From: Anaerorhabdus sp964386325
GTDB lineage: Bacteria; Bacillota_I; Bacilli_A; Erysipelotrichales; Erysipelotrichaceae
Direction of reading: 5' to 3'
Assembly (NCBI GenBank): GCA_964386325.1
Contig: CAYLQY010000014.1
Location: forward strand, 19,970-83,969
DNA length: 64,000 nucleotides
The position numbers and the translations under genes were made by a program. Positions 1-10,211 of the stretch are shown here, one piece after another. Below the pieces are notes generated by a model, which was not told where the DNA came from, did no database searches, and saw nothing but the letters and a program-made list of their open reading frames with translations. The first letter of the stretch is position 1. Each line of letters opens with the position of its first letter.

Positions 1-132
1 CTATTAGCTCAATTTGGATACTTCATTTATTTGTTGATTGGATTTTCCGCAACTGCTTATCTTGTAATGAAGTTATTGTCAAAGGTATTCAAAAAGTATG
101 TAAATAAAGATATGCAAGAAAAAGAAAACTAA
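1..132 (+). CDS. C-terminal end of a membrane protein (partial)
   Basis: An open frame runs in from the left edge for 43 codons and stops with TAA at 130-132. The visible part has one hydrophobic segment (about residues 5-25) followed by a Lys-rich tail, as at the cytoplasmic end of a transporter or permease. Too little is present to name a family. Confidence 0.6.
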   Translation, partial: LLAQFGYFIYLLIGFSATAYLVMKLLSKVFKKYVNKDMQEKEN

Positions 133-221
133 ATTATAAATTGTTTGATACCTTGAACAGAGATAGACGGGAGGCGTGCTTGCTCGCAAGGTAGATTTAT
201 TATGAAATTCAGCACAAAATT

Positions 222-848
222 ATGCGTTTAAATATAAAGAATTACGGAATTGTTTTAATTGGTAGTTTTATTCTCGCTTTCGGTTTGTATAATATACATG
301 CCCAAGCAGATATAACTGAAGGTGGAGTATTAGGAATGATTTTATTATTAAATCATTGGTTTGGAATTAATCCTTCAATTTCATCAATCATTATGGATTA
401 CTCATTGTTTGCACTAGGGGCATATTTCTTTGGAGGTAAATTCCTTCGATATTCTCTTGTGGCATCCTTGGCGTTTTCAATATTTTATTCAGTTGTAGCT
501 TCGTGGGGACCACTTCTTCCATTCGTTACCCAATCACCACTTCTATCAGCACTAAGCGGCGGAGCATTTGTCGGCATAGGCGTTGGAATTGTAATACGTG
601 TAGGTGGGGCATGTGGAGGAGATGATACTTTAGCGCTTATTGTAAGAAAGTTAAGTGGATTAAAAATATCAACATCTTATCTCATTATGGATGTAACAGT
701 GTTACTTTTAAGTTTGAGTTATATTCCCATGCAAAAGATTGTATTCTCATTAATTACTGTATTAATATCTTCAAAATTAATAGAATTTATTAAAACAGTG
801 GACTATAAAACAATGTGGTGTAGTATAAAAGAAAAAAATAATTCGTAA
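222..848 (+). CDS. YitT-family integral membrane protein
   Basis: 208 residues with about five to six hydrophobic segments. The N-terminal part (motif ITEGGVLGM, then NHWFGINPS) and the middle part (RVGGACGGDDTLALI) are typical of the YitT/DUF161 family; the C-terminal DUF2179 domain of long family members is absent. Function of the family is poorly defined. The start is the only ATG available because an in-frame TAG lies at 192-194. No good ribosome binding site precedes it. A 9-codon mini-ORF starting at ATG 202 overlaps the start and may influence translation (inference). A hairpin terminator follows. Confidence 0.8.
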   Translation: MRLNIKNYGIVLIGSFILAFGLYNIHAQADITEGGVLGMILLLNHWFGINPSISSIIMDYSLFALGAYFFGGKFLRYSLVASLAFSIFYSVVASWGPLLPFVTQSPLLSALSGGAFVGIGVGIVIRVGGACGGDDTLALIVRKLSGLKISTSYLIMDVTVLLLSLSYIPMQKIVFSLITVLISSKLIEFIKTVDYKTMWCSIKEKNNS

Positions 849-860
849 TCGTTTAAAAAG

Positions 861-892
861 AAGGCAAGTTCAAAAAACTTGTCTTTTGTCTA
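861..892 (+). terminator. Rho-independent terminator after the YitT-family gene
   Basis: Stem AAGGCAAGTT (861-870) pairs with AACTTGTCTT (876-885, one G-U), short A-rich loop, then a T-rich run. Confidence 0.8.
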
Positions 893-980
893 TTAATGTA
901 GAAGTCAGTAAACAGCTAATTATGCCGAATAGTTAAGTGTAATTGAATAATATGATAAAAATATTTATCCACAAATTTAG

Positions 981-1066
981 TTAAAAAATGGTAAAATTAA
1001 ATGTATAATGTCCTAATAAAAAATGAAAAAAGTTATATGGAGCAATACAGAGTGTATTGCTTTTTC
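981..1066 (+). ncRNA. Possible short transcript: promoter-like sequence followed by a terminator hairpin
   Basis: A consensus TATAAT lies at 1004-1009 with a weak -35 (TTAAAA, 981-986, 17-base spacer). A hairpin AGCAATAC/GTATTGCT (1041-1048/1054-1061) with a T run follows only about 25 bases after the expected start. No ORF fits between them. It could be a tiny RNA or simply an unrelated terminator. The rest of the gene-free stretch 893-1207 holds only a direct repeat TTGCATG at 1101 and 1112, one helical turn apart, upstream of the rhs operon. Confidence 0.3.
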
Positions 1067-1207
1067 TTATTCTTCGATGTTATCCTTTAAATAAATTTGA
1101 TTGCATGCAAGTTGCATGTGGTCAAAGTAAAAATTGAAACAGTACTTAGAAATCTTAGGGGAGAGGAGATATTTTTTAGTTGTTTCTAGAGTATAAGGTG
1201 GATAGAT

Positions 1208-1627
1208 ATGAATAATAAAAAACTGAAGAGGGGAATCTTCATCGGTATTATCATTCTCATGATAATACTTTTTTTGCTTCTGATAAAATCATGTTCGGGT
1301 ATACATGTTATGCCAAATACTGATCCAAAACAGGAAGAAAAAGAGAAGGCAGAAATCATTCAATTGATACGTCTTTACGATTTACTCGAAAGAGCGGATT
1401 TTTGTAGTAAACAATGGAATGAAGATGCCAAAGAAGTTGTGGAAGAAATTGAATTGCTCGCAACTTCAAAAGAAGATTCATCAGACCAGGAGATTGCGGG
1501 TATTCTCCATAGGATTGCGAATGATTTAAATGAATTGTCCAAGAAAAACTCAATTGAAAATATTGATGCTCTTGAAAAAAGTTTAAATGAATTTGAAACC
1601 ATCTATGGAGGAAAAAACAATGAATAA
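1208..1627 (+). CDS. Small membrane-anchored protein in the rhs operon
   Basis: 139 residues: Lys/Arg-rich N-terminus, one strong hydrophobic segment (residues 9-27) and then an acidic, helix-rich, probably extracellular domain with several Glu/Lys heptad-like stretches. I do not recognise the family. A GGTGG ribosome binding site precedes ATG 1208. Its last 8 bases overlap the start of the rhs gene and the rhs ribosome binding site GGAGG (1607-1611) lies inside it, so the two are translationally coupled. Position suggests a role in secretion, anchoring or regulation of the Rhs protein (inference). Confidence 0.75.
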   Translation: MNNKKLKRGIFIGIIILMIILFLLLIKSCSGIHVMPNTDPKQEEKEKAEIIQLIRLYDLLERADFCSKQWNEDAKEVVEEIELLATSKEDSSDQEIAGILHRIANDLNELSKKNSIENIDALEKSLNEFETIYGGKNNE

Positions 1628-4600
1628 GAAAATTACAAAAGTGATAAAGATAGGATTACTTATTGCCTTATTTTTATCACAGTTTCAAATTGCCGCAATG
1701 TCTGTTAAAGCTGAATTAAATAAAGTTCAACTTAAAAGTCCAAGTGGAACAGCAGAACTTGCTCCATATCTTGGTAACAAAGAATCAAGAATTGCTCAGT
1801 TAGAAGAGAGTGCACCTATTGAACAACCAACTAGTTCACCAACAAGTGAACCAACCACAGAACCGACAAGTGAACCTACAAATATACCTACAAGTACACC
1901 AGAAAGTGTTGTACCATCAGTTGAACCAGAAGTTGAAATAATACCGACAAGTACACCTCAACTAGAAGAAGAAAAGAGTGATGAAAATCACGATTTTCAA
2001 CTCGTACAACCAAGAGGTGGCTTTGAATCAAATGGACTTGTGGAAGTTGAAGAGAAGAGAACTGAGTCAACAAAGACATATCAAGTTGATGAAAAAAACT
2101 TCACCGTAGAAGTCTTTGCGGAACCAATACATAAAGAAGTTGAAGGTAAATTTGAGGAGATTGATTTGAATCTTCAAACACCACCTGCAACTTATTCGTT
2201 AATTGACAATGCGCGATTTGCGACAAATAATCAAGGATTCTATACAATTGATTTTTTTAGTGATGAACAAAAAATAGCTGCACTTACAAATGAACATGGA
2301 TTTGTACTAAATACAAAACTGCTAGGTGGGGCTACAAATGACTATCGTATAAATGGAAATACACTTCAATATTTTAATGTCTATGATGGAGTTGATATTC
2401 TATATTCATTATCATCAACAAAAGTTAAGTCAGATATATTACTTACAAAACCAGTGCAATCAAATACCATAACAGAGGTACTTGAAATTGGTGCTTTAGA
2501 TGTACAACAAGAAGGAAATACACTGTACTTAAAAAATGGTGAAGAAACTGAATTCACACTTTCAACACCGTACTTAATTGATAATGTGGGAAATGTTAGT
2601 GAAAGTGTGTCACTGGCTTATAATCGTATTTCTGATACTGAAATAGAAGTTATCACAACGTTTGATCAAGAATGGGTAAATGCCGAAGGAAGAGCCTATC
2701 CAGTCGCAATTGATCCAGTGATTACACCAAGAAGTAGTGCAACAGCGGATGTGACAACATCCCTTGTGCGTACTTATGGTTCAGTACCAATGCAATGGGT
2801 ATGGACAGTAGTTGGACATGTTGCTGCAGAAAGTGGTGGGGTACAACTATCGGGTCTTGGACGTACCGTTGTACATTTTAATATGCCTAATATTGGCGCA
2901 GATATGGAAGTAGTATCAGCACAACTAGGAATGTATCGCTATGAAGCAAGAAGCAGTGATGTAGGAATCAATGTCTATTCAAGACCTTATGTTGATCCAG
3001 GATCAGCGAGCTTAAATTTTAATAATAGTTTAAATGGGGCAGAATATGTCAGTGGTGTAGCAAGTGGTAACTTATGGGGTATTGGCTATAAAACTTTTGA
3101 TATTACAGCACATACAAAACAATTATATGCCGGAACAAATAAAACTCTAGTTCTAGTAGCCTCACCCGAAAGTGAAGCATTAGACTCCCATTTATTCCAT
3201 ACAGAAGGTGGAGCAAACCGACCAACAATCTCGATTAGCTATCGCCTTGCGTATGATGTTGATCCAGCGATTGATATCAATACCATGGATGCCCGCTTGC
3301 GAATTTTTTCAAAAGGATTAGGACAATTAGATGCTGTTAGTTTAGATGGAATTGCAAAGCCGAAAAGTCAAATTAAATTTAGTTTAGTAGAACTTGATGA
3401 AAATGGAAATAAGCTAGCAACATCAACCGAAGTAAATGCTTTACCAGATGTAAAAGAGAGACTTTTCTTTGTTAAGCCAATCTATAATACAAATCCAAGA
3501 ACTGGGGTGCAAAATATTCCAGTAGAAAATGTTAACTACTCAACAGATTATATAGAAGGAACGGTATTTGATAAAATAGATCAATTCTATTCATTCAAAA
3601 TGCAAGTAGAAGTAGGTGCATCTTCAAATACAAACGATGTGTATTCCGATAAATTCATGATACACAAAGTAAAGTTAGGAGAAACACTAGCATCACTATC
3701 TTCGTATTATGGTGTAACAGTTGATCAAATATTATTTGACAACAACACAACGGATAAAACAATTAAAGAAGACGATACTCTGATTTTACGTATTCCAAGT
3801 GATTCACCACGTATCAATGAAAATGATGTATTACCTCCGCTGATGTTCAAGGAATATACAGCAGAGTACAAATATCGAGGACCAGTGTGTCTTTATGGAT
3901 GTTACGCAGGAGATCCAATTAATACTGGAAGTGGTAACTATTATCATGAGAATACGGATTTCATGGTCAATGATTATTCAGAAATTTCTTTTAAACGAAC
4001 TTATAATTCCTTAGGAGACATTGTAAGTACTTCGTTTGGAAATGGATTTTCAAGTAATTATGATCAATTTGTATTCTATGATAAAAATGGTAACTTATTG
4101 TATTTTTCCGGTGATGGGAAAGTATTTGAGTTTAGAAAAAATGGAAATGATTTTGAAAAAGACATTGATAATCCGTATAAGCTTGAGTTTATTAATAATC
4201 AAGTTGTTTTAGCCGAGGAAAAAACAAAACAAAAAATACTATTTGATGAAACAGGAAGTCTAAGTAAAATTGAAGAATACAATGGACATTTCACAGAAGT
4301 AAAATACAATGATTACTTTCAAATTGAAAAACTCAATATTGATGATGCAAGAGAAATCAATTTTACATATAACAAAAATAATTTGATAAGTGAAATCACA
4401 TTACCGAATGGGGCAAAAATTCAATACGAGTATAACAGTCTTAATCAAATGACAAAGTTTATTGATGCAGAAGGATTTACTGAAGAATACACGTATGATA
4501 ATCAAGGAAGAATTACAGAAATCATTGATGAAGCTGGTTTTTCATTAGGAAGAAATATCTATGATGATAAAAATCGTGTAACTTCACAAACTGACGGTGA

Positions 4601-7600
4601 TGATAAAACGATGACTTTTGAATATGGAAATAAAGAAACAAAAGTAACGGATGCCGATGGTCGATCAATAATCTATGGTGTGGATGACTACAATCGTGTT
4701 ACAGAACTCACCTATGATGATGGCACAAAACAAATCAATGAGTATAGCCAAGATAAAAATGAACTACTATCAATTACAAATGAAAAAGGTGAAGTTACTT
4801 CTTATGAATATAATCAATATGGTTACATAATAAAAGAAACGGATTTTGATGGTTCAATCACTGAATTTGAAACGGATGAAAATGGAAATGTAACGCATAA
4901 GATTTATCCAAATAAAACAGAAGAGTGGAGTACCTATGATACATTTGGCAATAAGTTAAGTCATACTGATATCTATGGTAAAACAGAAACTTTTGAATAT
5001 GATAATAAGAATCGAATGATTTCCAAAACAGACGCAAGAGGAAATAAAGAAGAGTTTACTTATGAAGGCAATCTTATTAAGACACATAAGAATAAATTAG
5101 GACTCACAACAACAACTACATATAATGATTTAGGCTATGTAGTAAAAGAAGAAGATAACCTTGGTCGCGTTACAATGTTTGAATTGGATGCGAAAGGAAA
5201 CGTTACAAAAAAGACGGATAGTTATAATGCTATTGAAACTTATGTTTATGACGGGAATGGCAATGTCACAAACTATACAGATCCGCTAGGAGCAATAACC
5301 GAATACACTTATGATTCAACCGGGAACCTATTAACTGCAACACAAAATGGCTTAACTGAAACAACGGTTTATAATCATCAAGGACAAAAAACTGCTTTTA
5401 TAGATTCGTTAGGTAATCGTGAAACCTATGAATATGATAGTAAAAATCGTTTGATTAAAACAACGGATATTCGTGGTAATGAAAGTAAGAGTATTTATGA
5501 TGACGCAGGTAATCTTATTGAATCCATTGATAAATTTGGTAATTCGACAAAGACAGTAGTTGAAAATGGTTTAGTTCAAAAAACTATTGATGCTTATGGG
5601 CAAGAAACTAGTTTTGAGTATGATGGATCAAATCGAATTGTGAAAACAACATATCCAACAGGTGAGGTAATCACAAATGAGTATGATGAACAAGGCAATC
5701 TTGTTAAAACGATAAGTTCAAAAGGCATCGTAACAGAAACACGTTTTGATGAATATGGGCAAATCATTGAAACGATTGTGAATGGGGCATCTACGAAAAA
5801 TACATATAATACACTTGGACAACAACTTACAAAAACAGATGCGTTAGGAAATACAACAACCTATGAATATGATCAACGGGGTAATCAAGTAAAAGTAATC
5901 GATCCATTAGGAAACGAAACACTAACAGTGTTTGATAACAATAATCGCATCATTGAGACAATTGATGCTAAGGGTAATTCAAAGAAACAAGAATACGATT
6001 TAAAAGGGAATGTTATAAAACAAATTGATGAACTTGGAAATGAAACATCGACAATTTATGACATCTATTCACGCGTAATTGAAGAAATTGATGCAGAAGG
6101 CTATGTGACAACAACGAAGTACAATCACTTAGGACAAACTTCAGAAGTCATTTCAGCACGCAATTTTATCACGAGCTATGCGTACAATCAATTTGGTGAT
6201 AATACAACAATTACGATTGATGGCAAAGTCATATCAAATAAAGAGTTTGATAATTTTGGTAATTTAGTACGAGAAGTTACTTTAGACAGTGATATCACAA
6301 CAGAATACAACCAAATGAATCAAGTGATAAAAACATTGAATAATGGTACAGGACTCATTGAAGACAGAACATACACAGCAAATGGCAATCTTCATTCAGT
6401 AAGTAATAATGCAGGTCAAACAACAGTTTATGAGTATGATCAATACAATCAACTGATTCAAACAACCAACGCTCTAAACCAAACTGAGATGAATGAATAC
6501 GATGCAGAGGGACAACTTGTTAGAAAAGTTGGAGTTGATGGAGTTGAAACAACAACGACATATAATGAACTTAAACAAGTTATTGAAACAACATCAAAAG
6601 GAATCACAACATCCTATGAATATGATGCAAATGGCAATAGAATTAAGGAAACAGTGGGCACAGTTTCAACACAATTTGAATTTGATGAAAATAATCGCAA
6701 CACCAAAACAATTGATGCACAAGGAAACTTCACTGAAACTCGTTTTGATGGCAAAGGACAAGTGATTGAACAAACAGATAAAAATGGTAACAAGACTCAC
6801 TATGAGTATGATAAGAATGGAAACGAGACAGCTGTCATTGATCCATTAGGCAACAAATCCACTAAACTATTTGATGCAGATGGTAATGTTGTGGAAACAA
6901 CCGATGCGCTTGGTTATAAGACAAAGAGCGAATATAATGCTTTTAATCAAACAACAAAAACAGTGGATCAACTCAATTTTTTAGTTGAGTATATTTACAA
7001 TGAAAAACAACAAAACATCCAAATCATTTATCCATATGGGAAAACTCATACTTTTGAATTTGCACCAAACAATAAAATTTCGAAAGAAACAGACTCAAAT
7101 GGTGCTAGTAAGTCAACTACATATGATATGTTAGGCAATGTACTTACACAAACAGATGGCAATGGGAATGTTACACAATATGCCTATGATGAACTAGGAA
7201 GAAAAGTAAAAGAAGAAAAACCAAATGGTTTAGTAATAGAACTTGTTTATGATAAATTTGGAAATCTCATTGTACAACTTGAAGATGGTGTAGTCGTTGA
7301 GCAAAATGAATACAACAACTACAACCAACAACTCTCTTCAACAAATGCAGGTGGTCAAAAGACTACCATGGACTATGATGAACTTGGAAGAGTGATTCAT
7401 AGAAAAAATGCAAATGGCATAGAAACTCATTTTGAGTATGATGAGTTAAATCGCATTGTTAAAGAAACAATCAATGATGAAATAAGTGTTGAGACAACAT
7501 TTGATGCGAATGGGAATGAGTTATCAAAAACAAAAGATGGAATTCTAATTGAAAGCTTTAAGTATGATGAAAACAACAATGTCACAGAAGAACTTATTGA

Positions 7601-10211
7601 AGGTGTTGTATTTAATTATGAATATGATGAAAGGCAAGGACTTATTAAGACATTCATTGCGAATGATTTAGCGACAACTTATGAATACGATGAACGTGGA
7701 TATAATTCAAAAGAAACGGACAAAGATGGTAATAGCACTTTAAGAACAGTCGATTATTTTGGTAATGTAATTTTGGAAGTAGATCGCTTAGGTAATCAAA
7801 CAAAATTTGATTATGATGGAGAAGGGAATATCATCAAAGTTGAAGATCCATCAGGAAGAGTTGTGAATTATAAAGTTGATGGAAACAACAATACCATTGA
7901 AAAGAAGTACAGTGATGAAAAGATTGCGACTTCTGTTTATGATGAAACAAACAACTTAATTGAAGTTACCGATGAAAATGAATTCAAAGAAACATACGAA
8001 TTTGATAAGCAGGGTAATCAAACAAAAATTGTTAAACCAGATGGTACAACAATTACAACGGAATACAATGAATTGAATCAAGTTGTGCAAATCACAACAG
8101 GATCAGATCGCGTTGTGAAAGTTTATGATGAAAAAGGAAATCTTGTAAAAACAACAAATAATGCAGGAACTGAAACAAGAGTTTATGATGAGGTCAATCG
8201 CCTTATTGAAGTTGTAGATGTGAATGGAAATCATACACACTATGAAATGGATAGCTTTGATAATCAAACCAAGATAGTGAATGCTGATGGAACAGTTATA
8301 ACTAAAGAATACAATGCACACCAACAATTAGTGACAGTCAATCGCAATGATCATCTAGAGGCTTCTTATTTGTATGATAGTTATGGCAATGTATCTTCAA
8401 TAACACAAGGGAATGGTGTTGTTGTCAGTAACACAAATGATATCTATGGAAGAATATTAACTAAAGAAACTAAATTGAATGGAACAGTAATCGAAGGATT
8501 CAAATTTACGTATGATCCTGAGAATAATCTACTTTCTGAAGAAATAACAACACCAACTGAAAGGTTTACAAATACTTATACGTACGATGAAAACAATGAA
8601 CTTAAAACGAGTTCAAAGATGATTGATGGACAACGTATAGATATTGAATACAATTACAGTGTCTTTGGAAATCGTATTCAAAAATCAAGAAGTGGTGATA
8701 TCTCTTACGTATATAACGAAAAGAATCAATTAACATCCATGACCACAAAAGATGGAGAAACAAAATATTACTATGATGGAAATGGTAGTGTACGTTCAAG
8801 TATTGATCCAAACGGACGGGTGACAAATTATACCTATGATGGCTTTAATCGTTTGATAGAAGTAAACCGTGGAAAAATGAGAATAACCTACACCTATGAT
8901 GGAAATGGAAATCGTATTAGTGAAACATCACAAGATACAACCGTAAACCACAATTCATGGTCTGAAACACTTTACACGTACTATACAGTAAATCAACTCA
9001 AAGGAATAATAAGCAAAAAGAATAATGATGAACTCTTTGAAGCAATGAGACAACAAGTGAATGCTATCAATAAAAACAAAGGCTGTAGATTGATATCAAA
9101 GAAACAAGTTGAAGAAATGGAAATCAGTTCATCAAGCAGCACAACAACATTTGAACCTCAAACTACATTCTTCGTGAATGATGTTACATCAGAATATACA
9201 GAAGTCCTAGTAGAAAAGAATCCATCATCAACAAGTACATATAGCTATGGAAAAGAAAGAATTAGTGATGGAACAAACTACTACCAAACATCAAGAAACG
9301 CAACTGTTTCATCAACAACAAGCCAAACAGGAGAACAACTTGAAACATATCAGTATACAGACTATGGTCTAGAACAAACACCAGGATACGGGTATAATGG
9401 AGAGAGAAGAGATATCACAGGACTAATCTATTTAAGAAATAGAACCTATGATTCTTCAACAGGAAGATTCTTACAACTAGATACCTATCTAGGGCAAGAA
9501 GACTCAATCATCACACAGAACAGAAGTATTGCCTTCAACAACAACCCTTACAAGTACATTGATAAGAGCGGTAACACATCAACTACTACATTACCATGGG
9601 AAGTTTTAAAGAAACTTGCTCAAGCAGCACTAGCGGCAGCAGTTGTTGGAGGAATCACCATAATAAATGGTGTCACTAAGCCTATTAGTAAAGCATTTAA
9701 TGATAGTATCAATTATGCAAATCAATCAGTGGTTGAAGGGCTTGCGAGATTATATTGTCCACCAACAGTATTGAATGATTCGAATAAACCAACAAATGAA
9801 TTTGATTATATTTGGACACACTTGCAAAATAAATTTGGTGGTTTAATTTCAAACACGACTATGTCTACTTTTATTAGTCATGCAATTTCAAAAGCTATTA
9901 GTAGAGATGAAAAATATAATGGACAAAAACAAATTCATCACATTGTTGCGAAGGCGCATTTTAAGCATAAAGATATTAGGGAAAAAGTATTCTTACCAAA
10001 AGGTCTGGATGCCACTTCGTACTACAAAAATTTAATATCTATTAAAACAACACTTCATTATGCGACTTTTGCCTCTCCTTATTTAGATATGGTAAATATG
10101 TGTTTTTATGATTTGCTTAACAATACTTCAAATATTGATGTTGGACAAATAGATACAAAATTAAATTTGCTTCGAGATGTGTTATTAGAATTAGAAAGGT
10201 ATTTCATATGA
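1620..10211 (+). CDS. Secreted Rhs/YD-repeat (WapA-like) polymorphic toxin with AHH-type nuclease tip
   Basis: 2863 residues from ATG 1620, chosen because GGAGG sits 8 bases upstream and a signal peptide (residues 1-30, ending SVKA) follows directly. Order: Thr/Pro/Ser/Glu-rich linker (about 60-125); DNRLRE-like beta region (about 400-560); LysM (682-728); Rhs N-terminal DUF6531-type segment (about 762-797); dozens of YD repeats (about 815-2450); Rhs core end with GRFLQLDTYLG and a degenerate DKSG (2648-2651); variable tip 2652-2863. The tip has His-His at 2773-2774 in QIHHIVAKAH, an NL..L....H pattern with H2813 and a YLDMVN motif, as in AHH nucleases of the HNH/endonuclease VII superfamily. 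Rhs proteins deliver the tip into neighbouring cells on contact. The tip is joined to the core by a hydrophobic linker that recurs at 13354. Cognate immunity is probably the overlapping next gene. Confidence 0.9.
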   Translation: MNKKITKVIKIGLLIALFLSQFQIAAMSVKAELNKVQLKSPSGTAELAPYLGNKESRIAQLEESAPIEQPTSSPTSEPTTEPTSEPTNIPTSTPESVVPSVEPEVEIIPTSTPQLEEEKSDENHDFQLVQPRGGFESNGLVEVEEKRTESTKTYQVDEKNFTVEVFAEPIHKEVEGKFEEIDLNLQTPPATYSLIDNARFATNNQGFYTIDFFSDEQKIAALTNEHGFVLNTKLLGGATNDYRINGNTLQYFNVYDGVDILYSLSSTKVKSDILLTKPVQSNTITEVLEIGALDVQQEGNTLYLKNGEETEFTLSTPYLIDNVGNVSESVSLAYNRISDTEIEVITTFDQEWVNAEGRAYPVAIDPVITPRSSATADVTTSLVRTYGSVPMQWVWTVVGHVAAESGGVQLSGLGRTVVHFNMPNIGADMEVVSAQLGMYRYEARSSDVGINVYSRPYVDPGSASLNFNNSLNGAEYVSGVASGNLWGIGYKTFDITAHTKQLYAGTNKTLVLVASPESEALDSHLFHTEGGANRPTISISYRLAYDVDPAIDINTMDARLRIFSKGLGQLDAVSLDGIAKPKSQIKFSLVELDENGNKLATSTEVNALPDVKERLFFVKPIYNTNPRTGVQNIPVENVNYSTDYIEGTVFDKIDQFYSFKMQVEVGASSNTNDVYSDKFMIHKVKLGETLASLSSYYGVTVDQILFDNNTTDKTIKEDDTLILRIPSDSPRINENDVLPPLMFKEYTAEYKYRGPVCLYGCYAGDPINTGSGNYYHENTDFMVNDYSEISFKRTYNSLGDIVSTSFGNGFSSNYDQFVFYDKNGNLLYFSGDGKVFEFRKNGNDFEKDIDNPYKLEFINNQVVLAEEKTKQKILFDETGSLSKIEEYNGHFTEVKYNDYFQIEKLNIDDAREINFTYNKNNLISEITLPNGAKIQYEYNSLNQMTKFIDAEGFTEEYTYDNQGRITEIIDEAGFSLGRNIYDDKNRVTSQTDGDDKTMTFEYGNKETKVTDADGRSIIYGVDDYNRVTELTYDDGTKQINEYSQDKNELLSITNEKGEVTSYEYNQYGYIIKETDFDGSITEFETDENGNVTHKIYPNKTEEWSTYDTFGNKLSHTDIYGKTETFEYDNKNRMISKTDARGNKEEFTYEGNLIKTHKNKLGLTTTTTYNDLGYVVKEEDNLGRVTMFELDAKGNVTKKTDSYNAIETYVYDGNGNVTNYTDPLGAITEYTYDSTGNLLTATQNGLTETTVYNHQGQKTAFIDSLGNRETYEYDSKNRLIKTTDIRGNESKSIYDDAGNLIESIDKFGNSTKTVVENGLVQKTIDAYGQETSFEYDGSNRIVKTTYPTGEVITNEYDEQGNLVKTISSKGIVTETRFDEYGQIIETIVNGASTKNTYNTLGQQLTKTDALGNTTTYEYDQRGNQVKVIDPLGNETLTVFDNNNRIIETIDAKGNSKKQEYDLKGNVIKQIDELGNETSTIYDIYSRVIEEIDAEGYVTTTKYNHLGQTSEVISARNFITSYAYNQFGDNTTITIDGKVISNKEFDNFGNLVREVTLDSDITTEYNQMNQVIKTLNNGTGLIEDRTYTANGNLHSVSNNAGQTTVYEYDQYNQLIQTTNALNQTEMNEYDAEGQLVRKVGVDGVETTTTYNELKQVIETTSKGITTSYEYDANGNRIKETVGTVSTQFEFDENNRNTKTIDAQGNFTETRFDGKGQVIEQTDKNGNKTHYEYDKNGNETAVIDPLGNKSTKLFDADGNVVETTDALGYKTKSEYNAFNQTTKTVDQLNFLVEYIYNEKQQNIQIIYPYGKTHTFEFAPNNKISKETDSNGASKSTTYDMLGNVLTQTDGNGNVTQYAYDELGRKVKEEKPNGLVIELVYDKFGNLIVQLEDGVVVEQNEYNNYNQQLSSTNAGGQKTTMDYDELGRVIHRKNANGIETHFEYDELNRIVKETINDEISVETTFDANGNELSKTKDGILIESFKYDENNNVTEELIEGVVFNYEYDERQGLIKTFIANDLATTYEYDERGYNSKETDKDGNSTLRTVDYFGNVILEVDRLGNQTKFDYDGEGNIIKVEDPSGRVVNYKVDGNNNTIEKKYSDEKIATSVYDETNNLIEVTDENEFKETYEFDKQGNQTKIVKPDGTTITTEYNELNQVVQITTGSDRVVKVYDEKGNLVKTTNNAGTETRVYDEVNRLIEVVDVNGNHTHYEMDSFDNQTKIVNADGTVITKEYNAHQQLVTVNRNDHLEASYLYDSYGNVSSITQGNGVVVSNTNDIYGRILTKETKLNGTVIEGFKFTYDPENNLLSEEITTPTERFTNTYTYDENNELKTSSKMIDGQRIDIEYNYSVFGNRIQKSRSGDISYVYNEKNQLTSMTTKDGETKYYYDGNGSVRSSIDPNGRVTNYTYDGFNRLIEVNRGKMRITYTYDGNGNRISETSQDTTVNHNSWSETLYTYYTVNQLKGIISKKNNDELFEAMRQQVNAINKNKGCRLISKKQVEEMEISSSSSTTTFEPQTTFFVNDVTSEYTEVLVEKNPSSTSTYSYGKERISDGTNYYQTSRNATVSSTTSQTGEQLETYQYTDYGLEQTPGYGYNGERRDITGLIYLRNRTYDSSTGRFLQLDTYLGQEDSIITQNRSIAFNNNPYKYIDKSGNTSTTTLPWEVLKKLAQAALAAAVVGGITIINGVTKPISKAFNDSINYANQSVVEGLARLYCPPTVLNDSNKPTNEFDYIWTHLQNKFGGLISNTTMSTFISHAISKAISRDEKYNGQKQIHHIVAKAHFKHKDIREKVFLPKGLDATSYYKNLISIKTTLHYATFASPYLDMVNMCFYDLLNNTSNIDVGQIDTKLNLLRDVLLELERYFI
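9396..9551 (+). repeat. Rhs core segment A (source copy)
   Basis: This stretch encodes the conserved end of the Rhs core just before the tip. Near-identical copies lie at 16603-16755 (partial) and 18196-18350. These are natural homology blocks for tip exchange. Confidence 0.8.

Noticed and set aside
6493..8826. Open frames on both strands inside the rhs gene
   Set aside because: They follow the YD-repeat codon periodicity and lack ribosome binding sites; shadows of the rhs gene.
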